DNA of 45,206 nt, taken from positions 524,771 through 569,976 of the forward strand of contig NW_003158724.1 of assembly GCF_000003605.2 (NCBI RefSeq), in the 5' to 3' direction. Numbering within the stretch: the first letter of the stretch is position 1; each line of letters starts with the position of its first letter. Shown here piece after piece: positions 1-10,409 of the stretch. The DNA comes from Saccoglossus kowalevskii (lineage: Eukaryota > Hemichordata > Enteropneusta > Harrimaniidae). The notes below the pieces were generated by a model. That model saw only the letters and a list, made by a program, of their open reading frames with translations. It was not told the origin of the DNA and made no database searches. The position numbers and the translations under genes are program-made.

Positions 1-1
1 T

Positions 2-213
2 AGTTCCGAGTCTGATGTGTTCGTTTTTAGTCGCACTGGAAATGGTAAATCATTATGTTATTATGCTTTACCAGCCTGTTGAGTATTATAGAAGAGTAGG
101 TGTTATACCTCAAAGCTCATGGTGTCACTGCAACATATATTGGCAGAAATGAAGCCGAAGATGAAGACATCAGAAATGCAAAGCCCCAAACGCTTTTTGG
201 TAGTCATTGTAAC
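2..213 (+). pseudogene. RecQ-like helicase relic (motif I region)
   Basis: From base 2 one frame reads through a Walker A-like segment, DVFVFSRTGNGKSLCYYALP, and hits a stop at 77-79. In a different frame from 100 the sequence continues as YLKAHGVTATYIGRNEAEDE, followed by an FGS motif near 205-213. The TGxGKSLCY segment matches helicase motif I of RecQ-like ATP-dependent DNA helicases. The later segment fits the stretch between motifs Ia and II in this family, where a LxxxGhxxxYI pattern precedes FGSPE. The residues normally linking the two blocks are missing and the frame changes, so this is a broken copy. The 5' part lies beyond the window. No DExH box is visible downstream. Such helicase fragments are often dispersed with mobile DNA in invertebrates, which is background knowledge and not shown here. 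Confidence 0.6.
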
Positions 214-449
214 AAAGCTTTCTATTGGTCGGTAAACTTTCTATCGCGCAACCACGTGACATATACGGTTATGAATAGAATTACCGCACGGTGTTGTGGA
301 GGGAGGAATGTTCGAACGGAGCAACACCGTGCAGGCGGACGATGGCCTAGTACCTCTATAACTATCTCTATTGATTTCAGAATTGCAGGGGGAAAAGTGT
401 ACATATATGAGCCATTTAAACTACCATTCATCTTTTTTGTACAACATTA

Positions 450-1500
450 ACTCTCCGTGAAAATATTGAAATATGCTATTTTGTACTTTTTGGACTTTTT
501 CATAAAATTGCAATTTGACACATCTTGTTTCTCTACCTTCTTTTTGTGATGGTAAATGTTCTGGAATATATCCAGCATAATTCTCTTGGTATTTTGCTTC
601 TACACATTCCTAATTGGAATGCAAACATATTACATGGAGATCCCGAGTAACACAAATTACTATGATGCATAGACCCACAACTAATTAATTTTGAAACTGA
701 TGACTGCCAAAAGTTTCTATGTTCATATTTTAGTCTTCATATAAACTAAGATTTTTTTCATAATCACTATCTTGGTTGTTCTTCAATGTCATCATCATAC
801 TGTTACATCTCTTCTGTAATCTATCAGAAAAAGGACCGAATGGCCACACTGGCTCCAAAACGCCTCCACCATTATGCCCAATCTTGTCCAGGATCATATG
901 GCTTTGGAGACCAGAAGATTAGAATACGAGGTATCTGCTCACAAGATAGCAAGGCGATGGCGCACACGACTATTGTGCCGGATAAGGTTGTCTTGGCAAC
1001 ATTGCATACAGGAGTGGCCAATCATAGATTTCATTGTCACTTCCCAAACCATCTTCCTTAACATGATTCCACGTACAGTGTCAATAGATGCCTGGATGGT
1101 TAATGCATACACTAGACATGTGAATGCCTCAATTCATCAATCATTTCTGGCTTTACAGACCATTCATCACCAAGTTATATTAACTATCCAACTTAAATAA
1201 AAACAACATGATAGATACAAGATTTTCATTGGTAATAGAAGTAATGTCTAAAAGCTTCATGATAAATTGTATGACATTTTAACAACTTTGGATGCATATT
1301 TCAAGTAAAGTACAATCCTTGTGTTTGTTTCCTGTTGATTTGACAACAGATCACGAACTTATTGTTTTGTAACCTGCAATGATATACATGTACCAACATG
1401 TTGAATTTATGATAAAAATGGTTTAAATGAATTTCTGCATGGAATTCAATTACTTACCCCACCATCAGATGAATGAAAATGGCATGCCTTGCCAACCATT
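450..1500. other. No recognisable gene
   Basis: AT-rich sequence with a somewhat more GC-balanced patch at about 830-1120. Short open frames exist on both strands there, up to 108 codons on the plus strand from 874, but none shows a domain or motif that I recognise. It may be decayed coding sequence from a mobile element. No RNA gene or clear repeat was seen. Confidence 0.4.
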
Positions 1501-1565
1501 ACTAACAATACTATTCCAAGTTGCTCCATGCGGGATGCTACTGCATTCCTGCTCCACACCTGATG

Positions 1566-1635
1566 TTGTAACAGTTAGGATAGCTTTATTTTGTTCATTT
1601 GCTAGGAAAAGCTTGAAATCACTTGGTTTTCTTCT
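1566..1635 (-). pseudogene. Short decayed coding fragment
   Basis: On the minus strand this stretch translates as a run containing RRKPSDFKLFLANEQNKAIL. The pattern DFKxFLxNxxNK resembles a short conserved block found in multi-copy hypothetical proteins of invertebrate genomes. Stops occur in the same frame upstream and the frame is lost downstream, so no functional gene is proposed. The match rests on a recollected pattern only. Confidence 0.25.
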
Positions 1636-1974
1636 AGCTCTTGTACAGATACTGTTGGAAGATCATCAGTGTAATCTCACCCGGGCTTTAATAGAATCGG
1701 CATGGTAAGCATCTATTGAGAAGATACATGTAACATATTGTTGGGCACCATCTCATATAATACTAGCAGACATATTTCTCTAAACGTAGAAATGTTTATT
1801 TGGGCATGAAAAAGTGCATTGCTATTGGATGCGTAGGGCACCTTTTTGATAAGGCATATCCTTCTAACCATCGTCTATGAAGAAATGTAGTAGTGCATAT
1901 TTATTGTTCTTATTGAAGATGAACATCAGCTGTTACGAGACTACAAGGGTGTGAGTGAATATATTATCAGTACA

Positions 1975-2865
1975 TCAAGAACACTTTTCACAAATATTAC
2001 ATACCTTTCCATGTGAGGCGGTGAGCTTGACTGTTTTGTGTGACGCGACCAGTGTGTTCAACTTAAGTTCCCTTCTGTGAAGAGCAGTCCGCAAATCGTC
2101 AGCCAATAAGAATGGATTGATGAAGTTACGAATAGCAGCAATGGTATATAAAAAGTGGAATTGACACCTCCAATACCAATTGTAAGACCAATTGTAACCC
2201 ACCTTCATAAATGTCTCCTTCATTGTATATTTGTCTACTGCACTGTGATACCCTGGGATTAGGGAATGTGCCACTGCAATGCTACCTTTTTTCACCTATT
2301 TAGCCCCACGATAAAATGTTTCAATATATGCAAGGAAGGCATTCAATCATACCAATATCTGAAAAAGTGGGAACAAATAAAATAGGATGTATGTGAGTCA
2401 AAAAACGAATGAACGGACCTTGTCTTCGTATGCCTTGTACTTCAAAATGATGGAAACGGATAGATCGTGCAAGGCCCTACATTCTTTTTTTTTCATTAAC
2501 GCGCTCTATCAACAATCGTTCAAACAAAGTCTTTACAAATGCACACCCTTTTTTAGCACACTCTTACGCCAGCCACTGTTACAGTTCAGCCTCAAGGACG
2601 ATTTCAGAGTAGCCGGAACCCATGCATTTATGACTAGTCAACATTGCCCATGTAGTTCATCACGCCGTTGAAAGACTGTGGAGTTGCCACATAGTTCTTC
2701 TGGAACATTTTAAACGAGGTGAAGTACTTTCATACAACCTCCAAGGTCATAAGCGCTGAAAACATATACTTCTGGTCAAACCCTAATGTAGCATATTCTG
2801 ATTGCTTCAACAACTCCCTGACAACAGAATATTCAGTGAACGGCTGTTTGAAATAGCCAATGTTC
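1975..2865 (-). pseudogene. Decayed coding region, family unknown
   Basis: Three minus-strand blocks look like former coding sequence interrupted by stops and frame changes. The most upstream block (about 2865 down to 2640) reads VNSNIGYFKQPFTEYSVVRE and continues through LLKQSEYATLGFDQKYMF. It then crosses an in-frame TGA near 2730 and resumes as KYFTSFKMFQKNYVATPQSF before another stop. The middle block (about 2630-2390) contains GYSEIVLEAEL and several stops. The last block (2295-1975) is open for 106 codons and ends in ASHGKVCNICEKCS. Amino-acid composition and continuity across single stops suggest an eroded protein, probably of a mobile element. I do not recognise the family. Confidence 0.35.
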
Positions 2866-3741
2866 GAATTAACGTGGCAAGGCCGACTGCAGAGAATTCC
2901 AACGTCGAATGAAGAAACTGAATGTTCACAACAAGTACACAACGTACGTTCATTGTCAAGTGTCTTTCTGGAGAGCAATGGGAGTCGCTCAAAACCTATC
3001 ACTAGTCATGTGATCAGTGATGTCACTGAGAATTACAAATTTCCCCCGGATGTTATCAATATTATCACAATCCAATGACCGAATTAATCATCACGTTGTG
3101 TAGAAAATCGGCAATACTACAAAAATGCCACACCTGCCAGATACACCTATTTGAGTTCATGTAAATCTCCCCTAAATGTTTTGTGTTGAACATTTGTTAT
3201 CATCACTAAACAGAGCGCAGCAAAAAGATTGCTCTCATATTTACTTGGATGGGTGGGGAAAATTCTTCTTTGAAAACCTTTTCTTCAGATTCGTTTCGAA
3301 TAATACCTGTGAGGTACACCGCCATTACTATACTTGATATCTGGTTTATACCAGGTTTATTTGTTATGTGATATATGTATCAAATAGTAGAAAATATATG
3401 GATTCCTGATTACTTATCATTTACTAGTAATTTCTAATCACTACCACACTGAGTTAAGAATATTGTGTGCCTTGATCACTATACGGAATCACATTCGTCA
3501 ATTCCATTCGTTCTCTAAGTTTGTAGATTTAGCCCCCGATTTCATTCAATTTGTAGATGTGAAATCAGATGAATAAATGATGAAAACATGTTTATCGTCG
3601 TAATAATTCTATTTAATTAGTTGTGATATTTGTTATTACTGAGATGATGTAATACATCATATAAAAGCGTAAATTATGGTGAGAAATATTATTGGATAAA
3701 ATGTACAATATTTGGAGTAAATCGTAAAAAATGTATCAAAA

Positions 3742-3761
3742 AACCGCTACACCTCGAAACC
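3742..3761 (-). pseudogene. 5' tRNA-Val fragment (20 nt)
   Basis: The minus strand reads GGTTTCGAGGTGTAGCGGTT, which matches the first 20 bases of the tRNA-Val copies in this window with one change, and then departs into AT-rich sequence. It lies about 190 bp from the degraded full-length tRNA of the same repeat copy. It keeps an A-box-like core but has no B box. Confidence 0.6.
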
Positions 3762-3950
3762 ACTTAGAAACATATTTTAAGGTTAAGGTATAAAACACAT
3801 TGTAAATCCAATCACAGTACCTGCTTTCATATATTTCTATACTCTATAAGACGACTCAAAAAAGTGTTAAAATAAAACAACAAAAATATTACATTTCATG
3901 CTAAAAATATATTAATTTGTGTAGTAAAAAATGTATTATTTTGTTAAAAA

Positions 3951-4023
3951 TTATTTCGCTAAGGATCGATCTCAGGACCTTCTGCGTGTAAAGCAGACGT
4001 GATAACCGCTACACTACGAAACC
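3951..4023 (-). pseudogene. Degraded tRNA-Val(UAC)
   Basis: 73-nt tRNA-like sequence. The anticodon arm TCTGC-TTTACAC-GCAGA is intact and gives anticodon UAC (valine). The acceptor stem has a G-A mismatch at 1-72, and the T loop reads ATCGATC, losing the TTC of the B box, so Pol III transcription and folding are doubtful. A TTTTT run follows on the minus strand. It is best read as a pseudogene sibling of the copies at 6670, 13833 and 16735. Confidence 0.75.
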
Positions 4024-4199
4024 ACCAGTTTTCCATGCCTGTGAACTGTTAGTCTTATCAGAATCATAAATGTGGTAGTCTGCAGTAATTATATAAAATA
4101 AAGTTTGCGTTTCCGGGTAGAACGCCATAACTATAAATATAAATGAAGGTGAGAAATAAAAAAAACCCGTTAGACTGGTTGGTGATCCACTCCGCTCAA

Positions 4200-5000
4200 G
4201 AAACCAAACAACATGTTTTCGGCTGTTGCCATACTAGGTCATAAACTTGAACCTATCCTTGGTGTATAACTAAAACCGGGCTCTCTACACGAAGTTCGCA
4301 AACAATATTCAGTCTTTAGAAGTCACTTTACTATATTACTGGCACGTATTCTACCGTTATAATTATTATTTCCGACCGTTTTTCGATTTTAGATTTTTTG
4401 ACCGAACCACAGTCCCTCGACTGACCGAACGCAGCATTTACAGTTCATTTGAAGTTCAAAGTTGTGTTGGGATTACGTTAATTACAGTGTAATAATTTCG
4501 GAGCCGGCGACCTTTGTCTGAGTGCAATTTAGCCGACGTAAAACGGATGGTAATTTGAACACTGCTATCGCAAGATTGGTAGGAGGTAATACATTTGGGG
4601 CGAAAGTACTCAAAAATCAGTTTTTTGGCTGTTGCCATTGCATTAGTGGGCCCGGATTTTGTTTCTGATTAGTGACCGTGACGGTATGACCTGCCTGCCA
4701 AGAAGAAACAAATCACAGAAAAAGTTAAAAAGCCGTCACTGGTGAAAAGTTTCGCCAACTTTGAGGTCAAATTTCTCAGTAATGAACAAGATATATAAAA
4801 CAAATAGTAAATCTGTGCCCACATGTCTGAGGGTTTTAATCCTAGAATTTTAGAGAGATTTACATTTGCCCGAAAGTATTTAAAAAGTAAGTTTTTTGCT
4901 GTTACCGTGGCAACGGTGGGCCAGAATTCTTCTTCTCATTTTGCCTACTAACTAGAGTGAAGGTGTGACCTCCCTGCCAAGTTTGAGCGAAATCGACCAA
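4200..5000. repeat. Imperfect tandem repeat, about 270-bp period
   Basis: A block at 4591-4718 (CATTTGGGGCGAAAGTACT, then TTTTTTGGCTGTTGCCATTG, GTGGGCC, and TGACCTGCCTGCCAAG) recurs at 4862-4998 with moderate divergence. A third, partial trace (TTTTCGGCTGTTGCCATAC) lies near 4217. There is no coding potential of note. It is probably a decayed dispersed element that duplicated locally. Confidence 0.6.
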
Positions 5001-5046
5001 ACCAAAAAAAAAAAAAAAGAAATTAATACGTAAGGACACTGGAAAT

Positions 5047-5071
5047 TACACACACACACACGCACACACAA
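5047..5071. repeat. (CA)n microsatellite
   Basis: A run of AC dinucleotides interrupted once by CG. From here to about 5640 no gene or clear repeat was recognised, apart from A and T homopolymers. Confidence 0.85.
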
Positions 5072-5667
5072 AAGTGATCTTAAGGACAATCTTAGCGGAG
5101 CGGATCGCAAAAATATTACATTTCTTTAGTAAAAAAAATGTATTATAATTGTATCGTCTGTTAAACGTCGGTAGTCGTCGCGCAGCACGGGCTAGAATTT
5201 CCCGTAAACAAACGTATTTACACGCGTTATATACTAGTACGTCGCAATGAGACCCGTGTTGAACAGTACGTGTCAAGACGACCACCGCCCTATGAACATA
5301 CGTATATGCGTGGGAAATAAATGTGTTTATCCTACTATAGATAACGAATATATAGGTCACGAATGTACATGTATTTACTTTGGATACTATCAATAAAGTC
5401 CAAATAATCATAATATTGTTAGTTGTAAACAATCCTTCAACTCGTATCACTAATTTAAAATCGTTGACAACAATCTAATTTGATTTTTTTCATTCCGATA
5501 TCTATGACGTGGTTTTACAATGACATTTGAGAAAGCAAACACTTTGTGGTTTTCGAACAATTTGCCAGTGGACGACATGTTGTTTATGATAGCGCCCCCT
5601 AGCGTTAAATGTTCTCAGTAGTTATATTTTTTTTTTAGTCGTGGCACAGTCCTCCTTTATGGTGGGA

Positions 5668-5808
5668 CCAGAGGCGGATCTAGGATTCTGGAATAGGGGG
5701 GGGGCGATAAGTTGGCCGAAGGCCTAGTTCGCGAGCGCCGATGCGGGGGTTAAAAATAGGGGGCCGCGGTCCCCTCAGCCCCCTCTAAATCAGTCCGCCC
5801 CTCGGGAC
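5668..5808. mobile_element. Small inverted-repeat element, G-rich interior
   Basis: The left edge AGAGGCGGATCTAGG and the reverse complement of the right edge (AGGGGCGGACTGATTT) form imperfect terminal inverted repeats around a G/C-rich interior with a nine-G run and CCCCTCAGCCCCC. Size and structure fit a non-autonomous DNA transposon. It stands out sharply in base composition from its AT-rich surroundings. Confidence 0.5.
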
Positions 5809-5954
5809 AGTGGTCGTGGTCAGCCTAGTCAAGTATTTTTGGCTCAATTTGAATTTGGTGTACGCTTCATGTGGAATGTTCGTAATTGATAAATAAATTT
5901 TAGGTAGTATTCTGACATTCTCATAATTGTAAACAGTTTGTATTGTACGTTCAT

Positions 5955-6470
<516 letters not shown>

Positions 6471-6534
6471 CATCTAGTACGTATCTTTTCTTAAGTTCTA
6501 TTTAGTCTCAAGTAGCCTGAATATTTCGTGTTGA

Positions 6535-6930
6535 GTTGATTGAACTTTTGTTCATCACTGAGGTGATTATGCATTACATAATATAAAAGCGTAAATTATG
6601 GTGTTAAATCAAAAAATATAACATTTCTGTAGTAAAAAAAAATATATTACTACTTTGATAAAAATATAATGATTTCGCTGAGGATCGAACTCAGGGCCTT
6701 CTGCGTGTAAAGCAGACGTGATAACCGCTACACCACGAAACCATCCACGATTCTCGAAGGACCTTTTGTCTCCACAGTACTAAAATTGTACCATCTGTTA
6801 TTGGTTTCACCAATACGCCTCATTTACTTAACATATTTTCGAGAAACTTTTGATCCCAGTAATATCTGTGGTCGTTTTATGCAATAAACGAGATCCATAT
6901 TAAACCACATCTATATAGGTTGGCGATTTA
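6535..6930. repeat. tRNA-Val repeat, copy D
   Basis: A short copy of the local repeat. It shares the left flank (ATAAAAGCGTAAATTATGG), the tRNA, and a right flank containing CCTTTTGTCTCCACAGTA and GAGAAACTTTTGATC with copies A, B, C and E. The upstream 700 bp found in A and B is absent; the retrotransposon tail lies there instead. Confidence 0.75.
6670..6742 (-). tRNA. tRNA-Val(UAC)
   Basis: 73-nt tRNA gene. The acceptor stem GGTTTCG/CGAAATC pairs fully with one G-U. The D arm is GTGTAGCGGTTATCAC. The anticodon arm TCTGC-TTTACAC-GCAGA has anticodon UAC, which reads valine codons. The T arm CTGAG-TTCGATC-CTCAG pairs perfectly and keeps the B-box core GTTCGATCC. The discriminator base is A. 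A TTTTT terminator follows 7-12 nt downstream on the minus strand. CCA is not encoded, as normal in eukaryotes. It sits inside repeat copy D, so it is one of a family of duplicated genes. Confidence 0.9.
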
Positions 6931-7079
6931 ATTGGAGTTTAATAAAACTCAATTACAGCGCAATTCAACATAGAATTGAGTTTAAAATTAAGTTTAATTA
7001 AAGGGGAAGTCAAGCCAAACAACATTATGTTCCCCAAGAAAAGAGTTCCACAATTTTTGTATATCACTTTTCTTTCTCT

Positions 7080-7695
7080 AGATATTCGACTTTTCAACAA
7101 TATTATGTAGTCTGGTATCTTGATTCTCTGGCAAAGGATTGTGGGTAAAGTGTGACTTCATATCCACTGTTGTGAAAAATTGAGAAAATGCGCGGCCTTC
7201 ATCTATAACGTGAGAAATACTGATGCAAATTTGTTCAAATGTTCGGTGTGCATATTACTCATGTATATTATTACAGTAATGGAAATAGAATGTTACAAAT
7301 ACATATAAAGTGAAGATATTGCCACAAACGTAAAAAAATAGAATTCATTATTTTGGTCGTTAAAATGACACTTTTAGTCCCCTTTTTGTGGTCAACAGGT
7401 TATATATCACAGATATAACCTACTCGAATCAATAAACTGTATACAATATTAGGAAATGTGGGCACTTGGTAGAAAAACACAAAATTGAATATTTTCAGTA
7501 CTGTTGCCATGACAACTATTTTACATGCATGTTTCAGCCAATTTGAAGTTCAACTTTTGAAGTTATAGATGAAATCATTTTCTCAATTTCTGACGACAAC
7601 AGAGGATATGATGTCATACTTTACCCATAATCCTTGGATGAAGAACCAAGATATGTTCACGGATTTTTCGAATTAAAAATATTCGCGTTCATAAT
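7080..7695. mobile_element. Foldback element with long inverted arms
   Basis: The left arm at about 7113-7208 (with AAAGGATTGTGGGTAAAGTG, then CTTCATATCCACTGTTGT and TTGAGAAAATG) matches the reverse complement of about 7562-7655 (AAGGATTATGGGTAAAGTATG, then CATCATATCCTCTGTTGTC and TTGAGAAAATG). Weaker pairing continues outward to roughly 7080 and 7695. The centre contains a smaller hairpin, AGGTTATAT/ATATAACCT, at 7397-7421. No transposase is present. This looks like an old non-autonomous foldback element. Confidence 0.7.
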
Positions 7696-7699
7696 AGAG

Positions 7700-8440
7700 A
7701 AAATAGCAAAATATGAAATCAAGCAGAGCATCATGGGTATCTAACTGCGAACAAAGACATAAATTGTATTTATTGCATGTAAAGTCATCATTTTGACCAC
7801 AGACTTAACAAAATTATGTGCTCCAAATAGAGCAAATAGGACACATTTCATGACGATTGGCCGGCTACAATTTATAATACACATAATGCAAATATATACC
7901 TTCATTTACAATTCTGGTCGATACAAAATGTTTGGGTGTATTCAGACTGAATATTCGTTTTCTGTCACTATTAAAAGGGGTATTTCGTTTAATGTTTGAG
8001 TTTAACTTCAGAGAGATAAAGAATTTCGCAATTCTTCTGTTTTGAGAGAAATTTGTTGTATTATGTATCTGTTGAAACAAATCACCTTGTCCGTACTTAT
8101 GTTCTTTTGTGTGAAGTCAGTTGATTCTAATTGATTTGCACACAAATGAAAGATTTAGGAGTGAATGACTTGTTTGTTTATTCATGGTATTATAATAATA
8201 TTTATTGACACAACACTGACGCAGAGGTACAGCAGTATGGTCTTTAAAAAAACTTAAACTAAGACATACGACATACAACACGACTAGAAACTATAAAACT
8301 ACAAATGTAGAAATTAAGTTTAAAAGTTGAGTATTAAGTATTATAATACTGGACATCGTTTTTGGGCATGCTTTAAGTCGTACACACAGCAGCGAAAATC
8401 CTCATTTGACGGCGCATAAACAACTCACGGTTTATTTACA
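7700..8440. other. Intergenic, nothing recognised
   Basis: AT-rich sequence between the foldback element and the promoter of the membrane protein gene. Short open frames near 7793-8080 look like chance. Confidence 0.5.
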
Positions 8441-8448
8441 GTACAATC

Positions 8449-8458
8449 GTCACGTGAC
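8449..8458. promoter_or_regulatory. E-box palindrome GTCACGTGAC
   Basis: A perfect 10-bp palindrome with core CACGTG, 112 bp upstream of the start codon of the membrane protein gene. GTCACGTGAC is the consensus for USF/MiT-TFE bHLH-zip factors, known as the CLEAR element in vertebrate lysosomal genes. The position is typical for such a site. Its use here is inferred. Confidence 0.5.
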
Positions 8459-8490
8459 CGCGACCCAACGCGTACATACAAAGGCAGTGT

Positions 8491-8530
8491 GTCCTATTTT
8501 AAGGACATCGTCCTTTTATATCCAATGTGA
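8491..8530 (+). promoter_or_regulatory. Putative core promoter with overlapping hairpins
   Basis: A TTTATATCC stretch at 8515-8523 could act as a TATA box about 50 bp before the ATG. Just upstream, GTCCT-N6-AGGAC (8491-8506) and AAGGAC-N3-GTCCTT (8501-8515) are two inverted repeats that share their middle arm. No transcription start can be fixed from sequence. Confidence 0.35.
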
Positions 8531-8569
8531 CCTTGATATTGACCTTTGCCTATCTTATGGTTAGTGAAC

Positions 8570-8651
8570 ATGGACTTCTATCCACAGCGATCAGATTTGA
8601 ATTCTGAAAAACGGTCTTCCAGTTTTGTAAACAAGGGAATTATGCTTGAAG
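8570..8651 (+). CDS. Multi-pass membrane protein, exon 1
   Basis: First coding exon of a three-exon gene. ATG at 8570 follows an in-frame TGA at 8540-8542, so it is the first possible start in this exon. It encodes 27 residues beginning MDFYPQRSDLNSEK, hydrophilic and without a signal peptide, plus the first base of a split codon. The donor GGTAAGT at 8651/8652 is near consensus. The exon joins in phase to 9867, where G plus AT makes an Asp codon. The joined frame 8570-8651, 9867-9979, 10410-11828 is open for 537 codons with no stop. The promoter region just upstream has an E-box palindrome and a TATA-like sequence. Exon calls rest on splice consensus and frame continuity; no transcript was seen. 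Confidence 0.75.
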
Positions 8652-9866
8652 GTAAGTTTCCCACCACAGGTGTTATCGTATAATGTACTTAATAGTATTA
8701 CCCACGGTTAGCAACCGTCTATTACCCAAGGATAAATCGCCATTGTTATCTCCAAGAAATTCACTGATATCATATGGTAGCCATTGCTGACTACAAATAT
8801 TTCGGGTTTTGCACAATATCAGAAAAGGTCACAACAGTGTGCACACGATAATGCTATTTCCCGAGCTTTATTATATACCAACCGGCCTCGCAATTAAATC
8901 AAAATAACGTTGTCCATTTACTAGTAGTCGTCTGCAGGATTATTACATGAACCTTTACGCCGCCATTTTTATTATATTGTGAACTCACATGATATATAGT
9001 ATATAATTTAATTCATTTCAAATTGTTTTTTAATTATTTCAAATTGAGACCATGTAAGAGTGGCCAACGAAAACGTCAAACTTGAATACATTGAATACAA
9101 TGTTAAATATGTGTGTAAAATGCTAATACCTTCGTGTTATAGAGAGACAGTGGCATAAACAATAGTTACTGTAAAGTGGAAACAGCCTCTGTTTATACAC
9201 AAATATTCAATACTAGTGCATAGCAACAATTTTTCAACCATACTATTACTGATTCTATAATTAAAATGTCTCATCACGTGACGAACTTACATCTAGGTAG
9301 AAATCCATTATGGGGCATGACATGTCTGAATGTATTATATTCTTAACTGTGTCCCCCACACTGTCCTTCTATAGAGGGACTGTGATAAACACAATGAATT
9401 TGTCACCAGCCATTAATCGTCAATATTTGAGCAAAATACATTTGATTGTGCTATTCGCATACAGACTCCATTGTCCAAATTCCACTTTGTTGAGCTATAT
9501 AGTAATAACTGCGCCTCTTTACACTGGCCACGGTGAATCGTAAAATACGGCCAGAGTCTGAGCACATTCTTAGCTTAATGGGTGTCACGTGCTTACATAG
9601 CTGTCTTGTTTCGCCTTTTGGAATTCTGTAGCGCCTCCAACGTCGGTCGATGGACACAATTCGGTTGGCATGGCCACAGTCCCTTGATAGAGGGACTGTG
9701 GCATGGCGTAAATAAATTTGCTGGCATTCTGGACATTTGGCTAAAGTCTATTTCTTCTGTTAGTGGCTCATATATGCTCTTAAATCGTTTAATTTCCTTT
9801 GTTAATATATCAACGATTCGTTATCTGCAATAAACCTTTCAAACATTTGTATGTGATTTTTTCTAG
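8652..9866 (+). other. Intron 1 of the membrane protein gene
   Basis: Bounded by GTAAGT and a pyrimidine-rich TTTTTTCTAG. It contains members of the CACAGTCCCT hairpin family: an imperfect one at 9359-9384, a perfect one at 9673-9702, and a degraded trace near 9141. The short ORFs inside (for example 9310-9543 and 9582-9833) cross these hairpins and are not genes. Confidence 0.7.
9673..9702. repeat. Perfect CACAGTCCCT hairpin
   Basis: GCCACAGTCCCT, a TGATAG loop, then AGGGACTGTGGC: perfect 12-bp arms. ATGG/CATGG words flank both sides. It lies in intron 1 of the membrane protein gene. The imperfect copy at 9359-9384 has CACTGTCCTTC/GAGGGACTGTG. Confidence 0.8.
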
Positions 9867-9979
9867 ATACCAAGGAAGATAAGGAGATTGAAATTAGAGG
9901 CAATAAAAACTACCACTCAACTGACACTGGTAACAGTTCAAATGATCTGGCAAATAATATTAATCTGGCCAATGGCAAG
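9867..9979 (+). CDS. Multi-pass membrane protein, exon 2
   Basis: 113-nt exon between acceptor TTCTAG and donor AAG|GTATAC. It completes the split Asp codon and adds 37 codons. The peptide is polar and rich in Asn, Asp, Lys and Glu, with a run NSSNDLANNINLANGK at its end. It extends the N-terminal soluble tail, predicted to face the cytosol because no signal sequence precedes it. Its end is in phase 0, matching exon 3. The donor GTATAC is weaker than consensus. Low complexity in this tail means it will be poorly conserved and easily missed by homology searches. Confidence 0.7.
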
Positions 9980-10409
9980 GTATACCTTCAAAGTTATCTA
10001 ATTTAGCTATAATTGCATACATAATTAGCTAGATTGCATATATAATTGACCATAATTGCATATATGTTTATTGAGTCAGAGTGTGTCTTTGGACTTGGTA
10101 ATGTGGTTTTTTTATAGTAATACCTAAATTATGCAGATATGCAGATTTTTCTCCGGGAACAGCAAGAAGTCAGATTACATTTGTAATTAACTAAAGAATT
10201 AACTATAATATATAATTAGATATATTGCAAATATAATTAGCTATAATGGATATACATTGTGTATAATTGCATATTTGATTAGCAAGATTGAATGTATATT
10301 TATTGAGTCATTTATAAGTAGCTATAATACGGTATTGAGTTATAATGCATCAGACATTGTGGTGTGATTAAACTTTGGCTTAAATTATACATTTTGTTTC
10401 GTTCTCCAG
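9980..10409 (+). other. Intron 2 of the membrane protein gene
   Basis: Acceptor TTCGTTCTCCAG has a good pyrimidine tract. The interior holds a pair of imperfect AT-rich repeats of about 80 bp (about 10000-10080 and 10200-10310), both built from ATAATTAGCTATAATTGCATAT-like words and both ending in TTTATTGAGTCA. Confidence 0.7.

Larger units (their letters stand above)
2866..4090. repeat. tRNA-Val repeat, copy A
   Basis: This is the long form of a local repeat. It shares most of its length with copy B at 12868-14160, starting at a common GTGGCAAGGCCGACTGCAGA block. The copies then share GTGATCAGTGATGTCACTGA, a block around AATGTTTTGTGTTGAACA, and a block around AAAAGCGTAAATTATGG, followed by the tRNA-like sequence. 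Single-base changes and small indels are spread along the alignment, so the duplication is not very recent. The left edge abuts the decayed coding region at 1975-2865. Confidence 0.75.

Noticed and set aside
5046-5450. 134-codon minus-strand ORF
   Set aside because: It ends in a CA microsatellite translated as Val/Cys/Ala repeats and shows no motif; probably chance.
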